A stretch of DNA of 64,000 nucleotides from an uncultured Armatimonadota bacterium (GTDB lineage: Bacteria; Armatimonadota; Fimbriimonadia; Fimbriimonadales; Fimbriimonadaceae), in contig CAILEM010000009.1 of the NCBI GenBank assembly GCA_903833215.1, positions 1 to 64,000 on the forward strand, in the 5' to 3' direction. The notes beneath the pieces were generated by a model. It was not told the origin of the DNA. It worked only from the letters and a program-made list of their open reading frames with translations, and searched no databases. Position numbers and translations under genes: made by a program. Below are positions 1-8,959 of this stretch, piece after piece. How positions within the stretch are numbered: the first letter of the stretch is position 1; every line of letters begins with the position of its first letter.

Positions 1-140
1 TCGCCGAACTGGAAGAAACCATCAAGGACTACCTCCGAATTCACAACAGAGACGCCAAGCCATTTAAGTGGACGGCATCCGCTGAATCAATAATCGACAA
101 AGTCAATAGATGTCGAGGGATTAACGACTCAGAACACTAG
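1..140 (+). mobile_element. IS630-family transposase, C-terminal fragment (runs off the left edge)
   Basis: An open frame enters from the left edge (codons in phase from base 3) and stops with TAG at 138-140. Its last 45 residues contain the KPFKWT block followed by an amphipathic helix with IIDKVNR, which is the usual C-terminus of IS630/Tc1-type DDE transposases. The DDE catalytic residues lie outside the window, so activity cannot be judged. I could not find a convincing terminal inverted repeat in the ~45 bases between the stop and the next gene. The element abuts a sugar-nucleotide cluster, a frequent insertion neighbourhood. Confidence 0.75.
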
Positions 141-187
141 TGCGGTGCGATAGTTAATGGGATCAGTGAACGACCACTGTCTGTTGA

Positions 188-1165
188 CTATGCTTTCTCG
201 GTCATTTGGTCGTAGATCCAAGCGTAGGTTCGTTCCATTCCATCTCTCAACGAAATCGAAGGTTCCCAGTTTAGTTCCTTTTGAATGAGCGTATTGTCGC
301 TGCTCCTTCCTCTTACTCCCTTCGGAGCGTCCAGGTTGTAGGAGCGATTTAGCTTGATACCAGCAATATCTTCGACGATATCCACGAGCTGGTTGATACT
401 CACCATCTCTGCGCTACCCAAGTTGATGGGGTAGTCGATATGGCTATCCATGATGCTCTTGATGCCAAATGTACAATCGTCCACATACATGAAGCTGCGT
501 GTCTGGTGGCCATCACCCCAGATTTCGATATCATAGTTTCCAGATAGCTTTGCAGCAATAACTTTGCGGCACATTGCGGCAGGTGCTTTTTCACGTCCAC
601 CGTCGTAGGTTCCAAATGGGCCGTAAACGTTGTGGAATCGGGCGACTCTGCAGCGCACTCCGAAATCCTCCATGAAGTGTCGGCACATTCGCTCGCTAAA
701 CAGTTTCTCCCAACCATAGCCGTCTTCAGCTAATGCAGGGTAGGCGTCAGCTTCCTTGAGACCTGGGTTTGCCACATCCTGTTGCTTCTCGCCGTTATAG
801 ACGCATGCAGAGCTGGCGTAGAAGAAGTTGCTTACGCCAACAGCTCGCGCTGCTTCCAACAAGTGAGTGTTGATTAAGACACTTAACATGCACAGGGCTT
901 TGTTATTCTCAATGAATCCCATTCCACCCATGTCTGCCGCTAAGTTATAAACGTCTTGAACGTCTACGACCGCTTCGTTACAGGCATCGAGGTACTGCAA
1001 GTCCAACACCTTATTGGTCGCGTAGTCGTGAACTTGATACCATTCGTCAATTGGCTTCTTGTCAACTGCGACCAGATTCTCAGCCCCTAAACTTCGGAGG
1101 TATTCGACAAAGTGTCCTCCAATAAATCCACCAGCACCGGCAACGAGAATTCGCTTATCACCCAT
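188..1165 (-). CDS. GDP-mannose 3,5-epimerase-like NAD-dependent epimerase
   Basis: This 325-residue extended short-chain dehydrogenase probably converts GDP-D-mannose to GDP-L-galactose (or GDP-L-gulose), a cytoplasmic precursor for surface polysaccharide. The Rossmann motif GAGGFIG is at residues 10-16. SSACVY (118-123) carries the extra catalytic cysteine typical of GDP-mannose 3,5-epimerases, and YGWEK gives Tyr150 and Lys154 of the YxxxK pair. A second lysine region, EKAPAAMCRK, follows near residue 210, as in plant GME. The length is a little below plant GME (~377), mostly at the N-terminus. It points the same way as the GDP-fucose synthase gene 275 bases upstream. Family membership is firm; the exact substrate is inferred. 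Confidence 0.82.
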   Translation of the reverse strand: MGDKRILVAGAGGFIGGHFVEYLRSLGAENLVAVDKKPIDEWYQVHDYATNKVLDLQYLDACNEAVVDVQDVYNLAADMGGMGFIENNKALCMLSVLINTHLLEAARAVGVSNFFYASSACVYNGEKQQDVANPGLKEADAYPALAEDGYGWEKLFSERMCRHFMEDFGVRCRVARFHNVYGPFGTYDGGREKAPAAMCRKVIAAKLSGNYDIEIWGDGHQTRSFMYVDDCTFGIKSIMDSHIDYPINLGSAEMVSINQLVDIVEDIAGIKLNRSYNLDAPKGVRGRSSDNTLIQKELNWEPSISLRDGMERTYAWIYDQMTEKA

Positions 1166-1208
1166 GGCACGTGATTGTACCTACGCCGGGCTTGAAGTCC
1201 ACAAGCAA

Positions 1209-1237
1209 CGGGGACCCTGGTATGCCAAAGGTCCCCG
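1209..1237. terminator. GC-rich hairpin between the two epimerase genes
   Basis: GGGGACC and GGTCCCC form a 7-bp stem around a 13-base loop, followed on the + strand by AATTTTCG. It lies in the 275-base gap between the two minus-strand epimerase genes. It could be a weak terminator or a processed structure. The T tract is on the + strand, opposite to the flanking genes, so a terminator role for them is doubtful. Confidence 0.3.
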
Positions 1238-1440
1238 GAATTTTCGTTAAGGCGTGCACGACCTCAGTATTAGAAGCCGCGACAACCACCTGCAGAACTT
1301 GGAATGATCATTAAGGAAGTATCTCAGACGCGCCGGAGCGACTTAAGGAGATCTGGCGAGGAGTCCATCTAGCCAATGCCGGCTTGTGAGTGCCGCCTTT
1401 CAGGACGCCTGATGTCGTCGGTCGCCATCGACAGTAATCG

Positions 1441-2370
1441 CTATTGATTGGAGGTTAGGAACGACTCGTAGGTTTGAACAATGCCTTCCCGAAGGCTTGT
1501 CTTGGCTTGCCAGCCGAGCGCCTTGAGTTTCGATACGTCAAGCTGTTTCCGGAACACCCCGTCCGGTTTCGAATCATTCATGACAGTTTTGCCGGAGTAA
1601 CCCACGACTTCCCCCACCAACTTGGCCAGGTCTGCAATGGTGATATCCTCACCAGTCCCGACATTGAGGTGCTGATCGCCGTCGTAGACATTCATCAGGA
1701 AGACCACCGCATCAGCTAAATCTTCGGAATACAAGAATTCACGTCTTGGTCGTCCGCTCCCCCAAATCACCACCTCGCTTGATCCATTCACTTTCGCCTC
1801 GTGGAATTTCCGGATTAACGAAGGCAGTACATGACCGTTCTGCAAATCAAAGCTGTCTCCGGGGCCATATAGGTTCGTCGGCATGACCGATATGGCCTGA
1901 AAGCCGTATTGCGAACGGTAAGCCTCGCACATTTTTAGGCCAGCAATCTTGGCAATCGCATAGGGCTCGTTTGTGGCTTCCAGGGGGCCGGTCAGAAGGT
2001 AATCCTCGCGAATGGGTTGTGGACACTCTTTTGGATAGATGCATGAGGAGCCAAGGAACACAAGCTTTTTAACGTCAACTCGCCTCGCCGACTCAATGAC
2101 ATTCATCTGAATGGCAAGGTTGTCGAAAAGGAACTCGCCTCGGTAAGTGTTGTTGGCTTGGATCCCTCCAACCTTGGCAGCGGCCAAAAAAACATATTCG
2201 GGCCGTGCACCTTCGAAAAAGAGTTGAGTCGCAGACTGATCCCTAAGATCTAGTTCCGGATGGGTGCGCAAGATGACGTTGGAGTGCCCCCGCTTTCGGA
2301 GTTCCCTGACGATTGAAGAACCAACAAGTCCAGTGTGTCCCGCAACATAGATCCGTGAGTGTGTTTCCAT
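1441..2370 (-). CDS. fcl: GDP-L-fucose synthase
   Basis: This 309-residue NADP-dependent epimerase/reductase makes GDP-L-fucose from GDP-4-keto-6-deoxy-D-mannose in the cytoplasm. Visible motifs are the nucleotide-binding GHTGLVGS at residues 11-18, AAAKVGGI near 63-70, SSCIYP at 108-113, and YAIAK with Tyr137 and Lys141. These align closely with Ser107, Tyr136 and Lys140 of E. coli Fcl, and the length is normal (~321 in E. coli). The expected partner GDP-mannose 4,6-dehydratase (Gmd) is not in the window and may lie to the left of the IS or elsewhere. Together with the neighbouring GDP-mannose genes it points to fucose-containing exopolysaccharide or glycan. Confidence 0.9.
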   Translation of the reverse strand: METHSRIYVAGHTGLVGSSIVRELRKRGHSNVILRTHPELDLRDQSATQLFFEGARPEYVFLAAAKVGGIQANNTYRGEFLFDNLAIQMNVIESARRVDVKKLVFLGSSCIYPKECPQPIREDYLLTGPLEATNEPYAIAKIAGLKMCEAYRSQYGFQAISVMPTNLYGPGDSFDLQNGHVLPSLIRKFHEAKVNGSSEVVIWGSGRPRREFLYSEDLADAVVFLMNVYDGDQHLNVGTGEDITIADLAKLVGEVVGYSGKTVMNDSKPDGVFRKQLDVSKLKALGWQAKTSLREGIVQTYESFLTSNQ

Positions 2371-2445
2371 GTGAGATGCGAATTATACTAATCCGCCCTG
2401 GGCTTCCAATCCAGTAGGCAATGATCGGAGAGAACTCAGGCAATC

Positions 2446-2772
2446 CTAGTTGGTCGAGACGACATTCACAACGCCACTTACTTCGATTCCAGCTACAGAA
2501 AGGACCGAAAATCGGAACAGTTTGGCTTTGTCTTCGCCTACTTCACCAAGAATAAATGACTTACCTTTAACTTCGGCACCGACGAATGATTTGCCAGATT
2601 GGCGATCAAGCTTGAAACTAAGCTGATGGCTGAAGGTGTTCTTTGCGCTTGGATCAGATCCTGAGGATCGAAGTTCGACCTTGAATTGTCCTTCTTGCCA
2701 TTTGGTGACACGAAAAAAACCTTTCCCAGACCTCGACCGAGTGCGAACCGTTCCTTCTATTGTTATTAGCAT
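2446..2772 (-). CDS. Hypothetical protein, 108 residues
   Basis: I do not recognise this protein. It begins MLITIEGTVR, has alternating hydrophobic and polar residues suggesting a small beta-rich fold, and has neither a signal peptide nor a membrane segment. It is basic in its first third (RTRSRSGKGFFR). It lies 75 bases upstream of the GDP-fucose synthase start, same strand, with no clear ribosome-binding site before the ATG. It could be the first gene of a short operon with fcl, but nothing in its sequence ties it to sugar metabolism. Confidence 0.55.
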   Translation of the reverse strand: MLITIEGTVRTRSRSGKGFFRVTKWQEGQFKVELRSSGSDPSAKNTFSHQLSFKLDRQSGKSFVGAEVKGKSFILGEVGEDKAKLFRFSVLSVAGIEVSGVVNVVSTN

Positions 2773-3011
2773 TCTTATAGCGGATTAGGCGGCAGTGCAG
2801 AAACCTTCCCTAAAGGCTTCGCATCCGGTTCATTGTCGAACGACCCTTAACGCATTATACTTCGTTCTTAATAAATGTTGGGGCAATAAAGGCGTTGGTC
2901 CTATGAATCGTATGAGAAGTCTTAGAAAATGGATCGAGCGCTTGGAACTCTAAAATATGCCTAAAACGCTACGTAGGCTTTGCCTGGTCTTGGCATGCAA
3001 TACTTAGAGGC

Positions 3012-4097
3012 GTGCCAGAACGTATCTGTGTAATTATGGCCGGCGGCTCTGGCGAGCGATTCTGGCCCCTTTCTCGCCCCGGAAGACCCAAGCAATTACT
3101 CCGCTTGACGCATCCAACAATGACGATGTTGGAAGAAGCGGTTGAGCGAGTCAGTGGCTTTTTTGGCAAAGACAATGTGTATATTGCCGCCTCTTCAGCT
3201 TTGCGAGACCCAATCCTCGAAGCTCAAATTGTTCCTGAGGCGAACGTATGGTCGGAGCCTACTCGCCGGAACACTCTTGGTGGTCATTGTTGGGTCGCAG
3301 CGAACCTCGCCGCAAATGACTTGGCAGACGCCAGCGTCGCCGTGCTCACAGCAGATCACCTCATAGGAGATACGGAGCAGTTTCTAGGGAGCCTTGGTGC
3401 TGCACTTGATATCGCTGAGATGACGAGCGGCATCGTTACCATCGGTATTGAGCCAACTCGACCGGAAACAGGCTATGGCTACATCGAAGTTGATGATTCG
3501 AATACAGTGACCAGTGCCAAGGGGCGTTTGGCGTATCGAGCCCACTCGTTTCGGGAAAAGCCATCTGCCGACACCGCAGATCGGTTCTTGGAGGCGGGCA
3601 ACTTCCTTTGGAACTCCGGGATGTTTATCTACACCCTCCCCACCTTCAAACAAGAGCTAGAAAAGGCGCAACCCGCTGCTTATGAATCTGTGGGTCAGAT
3701 TGCTGAAGCGCTCAAGAAGGGTGACCTTTCTCAGGCGACTGCCAGTTTTGAGGATTTGCCGAATATTTCGATCGACTACGCAGTTATGGAAAAGGCTGAG
3801 CGCGTATTTGTCGTTCGGTCAGATTTCAAATGGGATGACGTCGGCACTTGGGATGCGATGGAAAGAACCCGTGAGCTAGATCCGAACGGCAATGTTGTCG
3901 AAGGCAGAGTTCTTACCTTTGACAGCCATAATTGCGTTGTGATCAGTCAGCACCCAGACTTGACGGTTGGCGTTTTGGGTCTGAGTAATATGGTCGTCGT
4001 TGCAAGCGATGAATCCGTGCTCGTCTGCCACAAAAACGACGTTCAGCGGGTCTGGCACCTGGCTCGGATGGACGTTGAACTCCGAAAAACGCTCTAG
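3012..4097 (+). CDS. manC: Mannose-1-phosphate guanylyltransferase
   Basis: It forms GDP-mannose from mannose 1-phosphate and GTP, supplying both epimerases nearby. The N-terminus holds the nucleotidyltransferase signature MAGGSGERFWPLSR (residues 9-22) followed by PKQ. FLWNSGMF and DYAVMEKA, typical of the mannose-1-phosphate guanylyltransferase family, occur later. At 361 residues it is the short form without the C-terminal phosphomannose isomerase domain of E. coli-type ManC. The start is GTG; the reading frame fits family N-termini exactly there. It is divergent from the gene at 2446-2772, and the ~240-base gap between them should contain promoters for both. Its stop is 22 bases from argG, so the two may be cotranscribed. 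Confidence 0.9.
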   Translation: MPERICVIMAGGSGERFWPLSRPGRPKQLLRLTHPTMTMLEEAVERVSGFFGKDNVYIAASSALRDPILEAQIVPEANVWSEPTRRNTLGGHCWVAANLAANDLADASVAVLTADHLIGDTEQFLGSLGAALDIAEMTSGIVTIGIEPTRPETGYGYIEVDDSNTVTSAKGRLAYRAHSFREKPSADTADRFLEAGNFLWNSGMFIYTLPTFKQELEKAQPAAYESVGQIAEALKKGDLSQATASFEDLPNISIDYAVMEKAERVFVVRSDFKWDDVGTWDAMERTRELDPNGNVVEGRVLTFDSHNCVVISQHPDLTVGVLGLSNMVVVASDESVLVCHKNDVQRVWHLARMDVELRKTL

Positions 4098-4116
4098 GGC
4101 TTTTACCCATTACTAA

Positions 4117-5460
<1,344 letters not shown>

Positions 5461-5464
5461 GCCG

Positions 5465-6367
5465 ATGACACGGATATCTGCGATCGGCGTTGTTCTTGCT
5501 TGGGTGGGAGTCGCGGGTGCAGAGGTCCGAATTGAGGAAGTTGAATATCGGGGTTGGTCCGGTTGCTTCCGAATTTCCAATCGGCAAGCTGAACTGATTT
5601 ATGTTCCAAAGATCGGCCGAATCATGCGATTCGCTCGCCAAGGTTCTGCCAACGTACTTTGGGAGAACGTGGGGTTGAGTGGCTCTACTCCTTTTCGAAC
5701 AAAGCCCGGCCAGTGGGTGAACTATGGGGGAGACAAGATTTGGCCAGCACCCCAATCTCTGTGGGGTTGGCCGCCTGATCCAATGCTCGACGGTGCTCCC
5801 TACCCAGCCCACATCGAAGGTCAAACTTTGGTTATCACAGGGCAGGCGAGTGAGAAATCAGGGGTTCGATTCACCCGACGAATCACCCTGGATGCGAATC
5901 GACCGATCGTGAAAATCGAGAACCAGATGTTCAATACCGCTTCAGTCAATCAGGAATTGGCTCTTTGGCAGATTACGCAGGTAGATAACCCAGACATCGT
6001 GACAGTGCCCATTGAAGTGACGAAAGAAATGCCAAACGGGTGGGAACCCTACGACAACCAATCGATTGATGGCAAATTTGCCACAGTCAAGAATGGCGTG
6101 CTTGAAGTCCACCGCAATACAAGAGGTGGATTCAAGCTTGGTTCAGCATCTCGGAAGGGAATCCTCACGGCAAAATTCGGCAAGACGACATTCTCCACCA
6201 GTGTGAAAAAGCTGCCCGGCAAGTACGTTGATGGCGGAAAATTCCTTGAGGTCTACGCCAGTGGCGACCCATTGAAGTACGTCGAGCTGGAACTCACCGG
6301 TCCATTAAAAACGCTTAAGCCCGGCGAGCATGCCACTCAAACTGTGACTTGGAAGCTTGAAAACTGA
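5465..6367 (+). CDS. DUF4380 domain-containing secreted protein
   Basis: This 300-residue protein has a Sec-type signal (MTRISAIGVVLAWVGVAGA) and then a carbohydrate-mutarotase-like beta-sandwich of the DUF4380 type. The GGDKIWPAPQ...WGWPPDP block typical of the family is present near residues 80-100. The open frame extends upstream into argG, but the ATG at 5465, 5 bases after the argG stop, gives a clean signal peptide and is the preferred start. Function is unknown; related proteins are found near polysaccharide-degradation genes. Its stop lies 7 bases from the stop of the convergent flavin reductase gene. Confidence 0.75.
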   Translation: MTRISAIGVVLAWVGVAGAEVRIEEVEYRGWSGCFRISNRQAELIYVPKIGRIMRFARQGSANVLWENVGLSGSTPFRTKPGQWVNYGGDKIWPAPQSLWGWPPDPMLDGAPYPAHIEGQTLVITGQASEKSGVRFTRRITLDANRPIVKIENQMFNTASVNQELALWQITQVDNPDIVTVPIEVTKEMPNGWEPYDNQSIDGKFATVKNGVLEVHRNTRGGFKLGSASRKGILTAKFGKTTFSTSVKKLPGKYVDGGKFLEVYASGDPLKYVELELTGPLKTLKPGEHATQTVTWKLEN

Positions 6368-6373
6368 CCTTGA

Positions 6374-6967
6374 TCACTGTTCTCGATTTGTAAAGGCGTA
6401 GAGCCACTTTTCGCCACTGCGGCCCTCACAGGTTGGCCAACTGAACCAGTTTCGGGTTCCTTTGAGCATCTCGAGCAAGTTGTGTCCGATGACTTCGACA
6501 TCCTTCGGAGTCCAAAGCTCCCGTTGCAGGTGGTCGGGTGCGCTGACCAATGCCGCTTCGTTTGACCATGTGTAGGCGAGACCGGCGAGCGGTGGAATCA
6601 TCATGCCGTATACATTCAACACCCCAAGCAAGCGAGACAGCACTGACTTGGCACCTACGGCATGGGCGGTGACGATGACGCCAACCGGTTTGCCAAACCA
6701 ATAATCCATTCCTTCTGTGTGGGCAGTCATTTCAAGAAATCGCTGAAGCGGCGATCCCCAGGAATCCCAGTAGGTGCCAGTGCCAAAGATAAATGCGTCC
6801 GCTTGACTGCAAAGCTCTAGAATCCGATCGATAGAGGGCTCTCGAATGAGTTCCAGGTGGGTGATCTTACATTCGGCAGAAAGGAACTCTTCTGTCAGCG
6901 CCAATAGTTCCGCGGTGTTGCCAGTATTTCCACCGAGGGAACCATTGATGAAGAGCACGTTGAACAT
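6374..6967 (-). CDS. NAD(P)H-dependent FMN reductase / flavodoxin-fold oxidoreductase
   Basis: This 197-residue flavodoxin-fold protein starts with MFNVLFINGSLGGNTGNTAEL, in which the SLxGNT phosphate-binding loop binds FMN. GTGTYWDSWGSPLQRFLEM matches the second flavin-contacting segment of NADPH-dependent FMN reductases. It probably reduces quinones or flavins in the cytoplasm. It is convergent with the DUF4380 gene and divergent from the formate-tetrahydrofolate ligase gene, so it appears to be a single-gene unit. The family is clear; the physiological substrate is not. Confidence 0.8.
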   Translation of the reverse strand: MFNVLFINGSLGGNTGNTAELLALTEEFLSAECKITHLELIREPSIDRILELCSQADAFIFGTGTYWDSWGSPLQRFLEMTAHTEGMDYWFGKPVGVIVTAHAVGAKSVLSRLLGVLNVYGMMIPPLAGLAYTWSNEAALVSAPDHLQRELWTPKDVEVIGHNLLEMLKGTRNWFSWPTCEGRSGEKWLYAFTNREQ

Positions 6968-7083
6968 TCGTTCAGCATATCTCGGTAGAACTTTTCAAAC
7001 TGTCGTCGGAACCCATGACATCGGGCGGGTGGGGGATTGCAGTATGGTCCGGTTTAGAGCCAGCATCTATTTCGGCACGAATC

Positions 7084-8715
7084 ATGACCAACCTAGACAT
7101 CGCCCAGAACGCAGTCCTCCGCCCAATTACGGACGTCGCCCACGACCTCGGTCTTTCCAACGCAGATTTTGAACCTCTTGGCCACTACAAGGGGAAGCTC
7201 ACACAGGAAGCCGTTAGCCGACTTTCGGAGAACGGTACCGGCAAACTGATCCTGGTTACCGCTATCAGTCCAACTCCGGCTGGCGAAGGGAAGACAACGG
7301 TGACGGTCGGTTTGGCCCAAGGTCTACAAAAGATTGGAAAGAAAGCGATTCCAGCCACTCGAGAACCCGCGCTCGGCCCGATCTTTGGTGTCAAAGGTGG
7401 TGCGTGCGGTGGCGGCTACAGCCAAGTGCTCCCGATGGAGGACATCAACCTGTTCTTCACCGGTGACTTCCCAGCCATCGCTGCTGCTCACAACCTGTTG
7501 AGTGCCATGCTCGATGCCCACTTGCACAACGGCAATGAGCTTGATATCGACACGCGCGGAACACTTTGGCCGCGAACGGTCGACATGAATGATCGCGCTC
7601 TTCGTGACATTATCGTCGGCCTTGGCGGGCGCAACAATGGCGTCATGCGCGAAGACGGATTTGTCATCACTCCCGCCAGCGAGATCATGGCAATTCTCTG
7701 TCTCTCGACTTCGCTCTCAGATTTGAAGCGTCGCCTCGGTTCCATCGTCGTGGGGCAGAACCGAAAGAAGCAGCCGGTCACAGCGAGTGAGTTGAGAGCT
7801 AACGGAGCGATGGCAGCGCTGCTGGTATCCGCAATTCGTCCGAACATTGTCCAGACAATGGAAGGTGGACCTGCCATCGTCCACGGCGGCCCATTTGGAA
7901 ACATCGCCCACGGCTGCTCGTCTATCGTTGCCACGAAGTGCTCGCTCGGTCTCGCCGACTATACCGTTACTGAAGCCGGTTTCGGATCCGATTTGGGTGC
8001 CGAGAAATTCTTGAACATCGTGTGCCCAAGGTTAGGCCGCGGACCCGATGCGATCGTGCTCGTGGCCACGATCCGTGCTCTCCAGCACCATGGTGGCGGG
8101 GACCTTAGCATTGGTGTTGGTAACCTTAAGCAACACATTCGCCATCTGCAGAGCTATGGCCCTCCTGTCGTTGTGGCGATCAATCGCCGGGCCGAGGATG
8201 CGATGGACGACCACAGCCAGCTGATCAGCATGTGCGCTGAGATCGGTGTGAAGGCAGTGACCTGCAATCCATGGGGTGGTGGCGGAACTGGCTGTGAGGA
8301 TTTGGCCAACCTGGTTGTGGAGATCGCCGACCAGCCATCCGAATTTCATTCGATCTATTCCTCCGAGGATTCCGCCGAAGACAAGTTGCGGGCGATTGTG
8401 AAGAAGGTCTATGGCGGCGAAAATGTCGAAGTCTCGGACAAGGCAAGAAAGAATCTGGAGTGGTTCCGCAAGAACGGCTTTGGGGATCTTCCCGTGTGTG
8501 TGGCGAAAACCCAGTACAGCGTCAGCGATGATCCGACTCTTCTTAATGAGCCGAAGGGCTTCAATCTGCACGTCCGAGAGGTCCGACTCTCTGCCGGAGC
8601 CGGCTTCCTCGTCGCCATCTGCGGCGAGATCATGCTGATGCCCGGCCTAGGGAAAACCCCAACGGCGTTCCTGATCGATGTGGACGATAACGGTAAGATT
8701 AGCGGGCTTTTCTAG
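7084..8715 (+). CDS. fhs: Formate-tetrahydrofolate ligase
   Basis: It makes 10-formyl-tetrahydrofolate from formate, ATP and tetrahydrofolate. The 543-residue length fits the family (~555). The P-loop TPAGEGKTT is at residues 64-72, followed by ATREPALGPIFGVKGGA and the MEDINL...FTGD block. Two positions that are normally histidine in the family (in the usual INLHFTGDFHAI segment) are Phe124 and Pro130 here. The frame continues upstream, but the ATG at 7084 starts at the expected family N-terminus. No folD or glycine-cleavage genes are adjacent. Cytoplasmic one-carbon metabolism is the secure role. Confidence 0.93.
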   Translation: MTNLDIAQNAVLRPITDVAHDLGLSNADFEPLGHYKGKLTQEAVSRLSENGTGKLILVTAISPTPAGEGKTTVTVGLAQGLQKIGKKAIPATREPALGPIFGVKGGACGGGYSQVLPMEDINLFFTGDFPAIAAAHNLLSAMLDAHLHNGNELDIDTRGTLWPRTVDMNDRALRDIIVGLGGRNNGVMREDGFVITPASEIMAILCLSTSLSDLKRRLGSIVVGQNRKKQPVTASELRANGAMAALLVSAIRPNIVQTMEGGPAIVHGGPFGNIAHGCSSIVATKCSLGLADYTVTEAGFGSDLGAEKFLNIVCPRLGRGPDAIVLVATIRALQHHGGGDLSIGVGNLKQHIRHLQSYGPPVVVAINRRAEDAMDDHSQLISMCAEIGVKAVTCNPWGGGGTGCEDLANLVVEIADQPSEFHSIYSSEDSAEDKLRAIVKKVYGGENVEVSDKARKNLEWFRKNGFGDLPVCVAKTQYSVSDDPTLLNEPKGFNLHVREVRLSAGAGFLVAICGEIMLMPGLGKTPTAFLIDVDDNGKISGLF

Positions 8716-8779
8716 TAAGAAACGGTGATTAGCTGTCCCGTTGACCGGTCCTCATCACCATGGGTACCATCCTAGATGT

Positions 8780-8915
8780 CCTGTGTTTGGCCTCCTGTCG
8801 TGAGCAGGAAGGTCGATGGGCAGCGCCCACCGACAAGATGGATCGCCCTGACAGGGCTCTGGGTGTGTTGGTGTTCGCCTGCAACCAGGGCGCTGCCCTT
8901 CGCTATTATTGACCG
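8780..8915. repeat. Degenerate palindromic non-coding repeat
   Basis: The 244-base gap between fhs and the xylosidase gene contains several short imperfect palindromes: GGGCAGCGCCC near 8820, GCCCTGACAGGGCT near 8850 and AGGGCGCTGCCCT near 8890. Style and word content resemble the larger island at 15405-15960. A short open frame runs through it, but its translation has no protein character. Similar modular repeats are scattered through genomes of Planctomycetes- and Armatimonadota-like bacteria; this attribution is from general knowledge. Confidence 0.5.
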
Positions 8916-8959
8916 CACCCTTGGTGCTCTCGGAGGTGGCTGGAGACTCGAGCTTGTTT

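Noticed and set aside
6968-7083. ZTP-type riboswitch upstream of the formate-tetrahydrofolate ligase gene
   Set aside because: G-rich words (GGGCGGGTGGGGG) attracted attention, but the paired ZTP-motif cores are not both present in the ~116-base leader.
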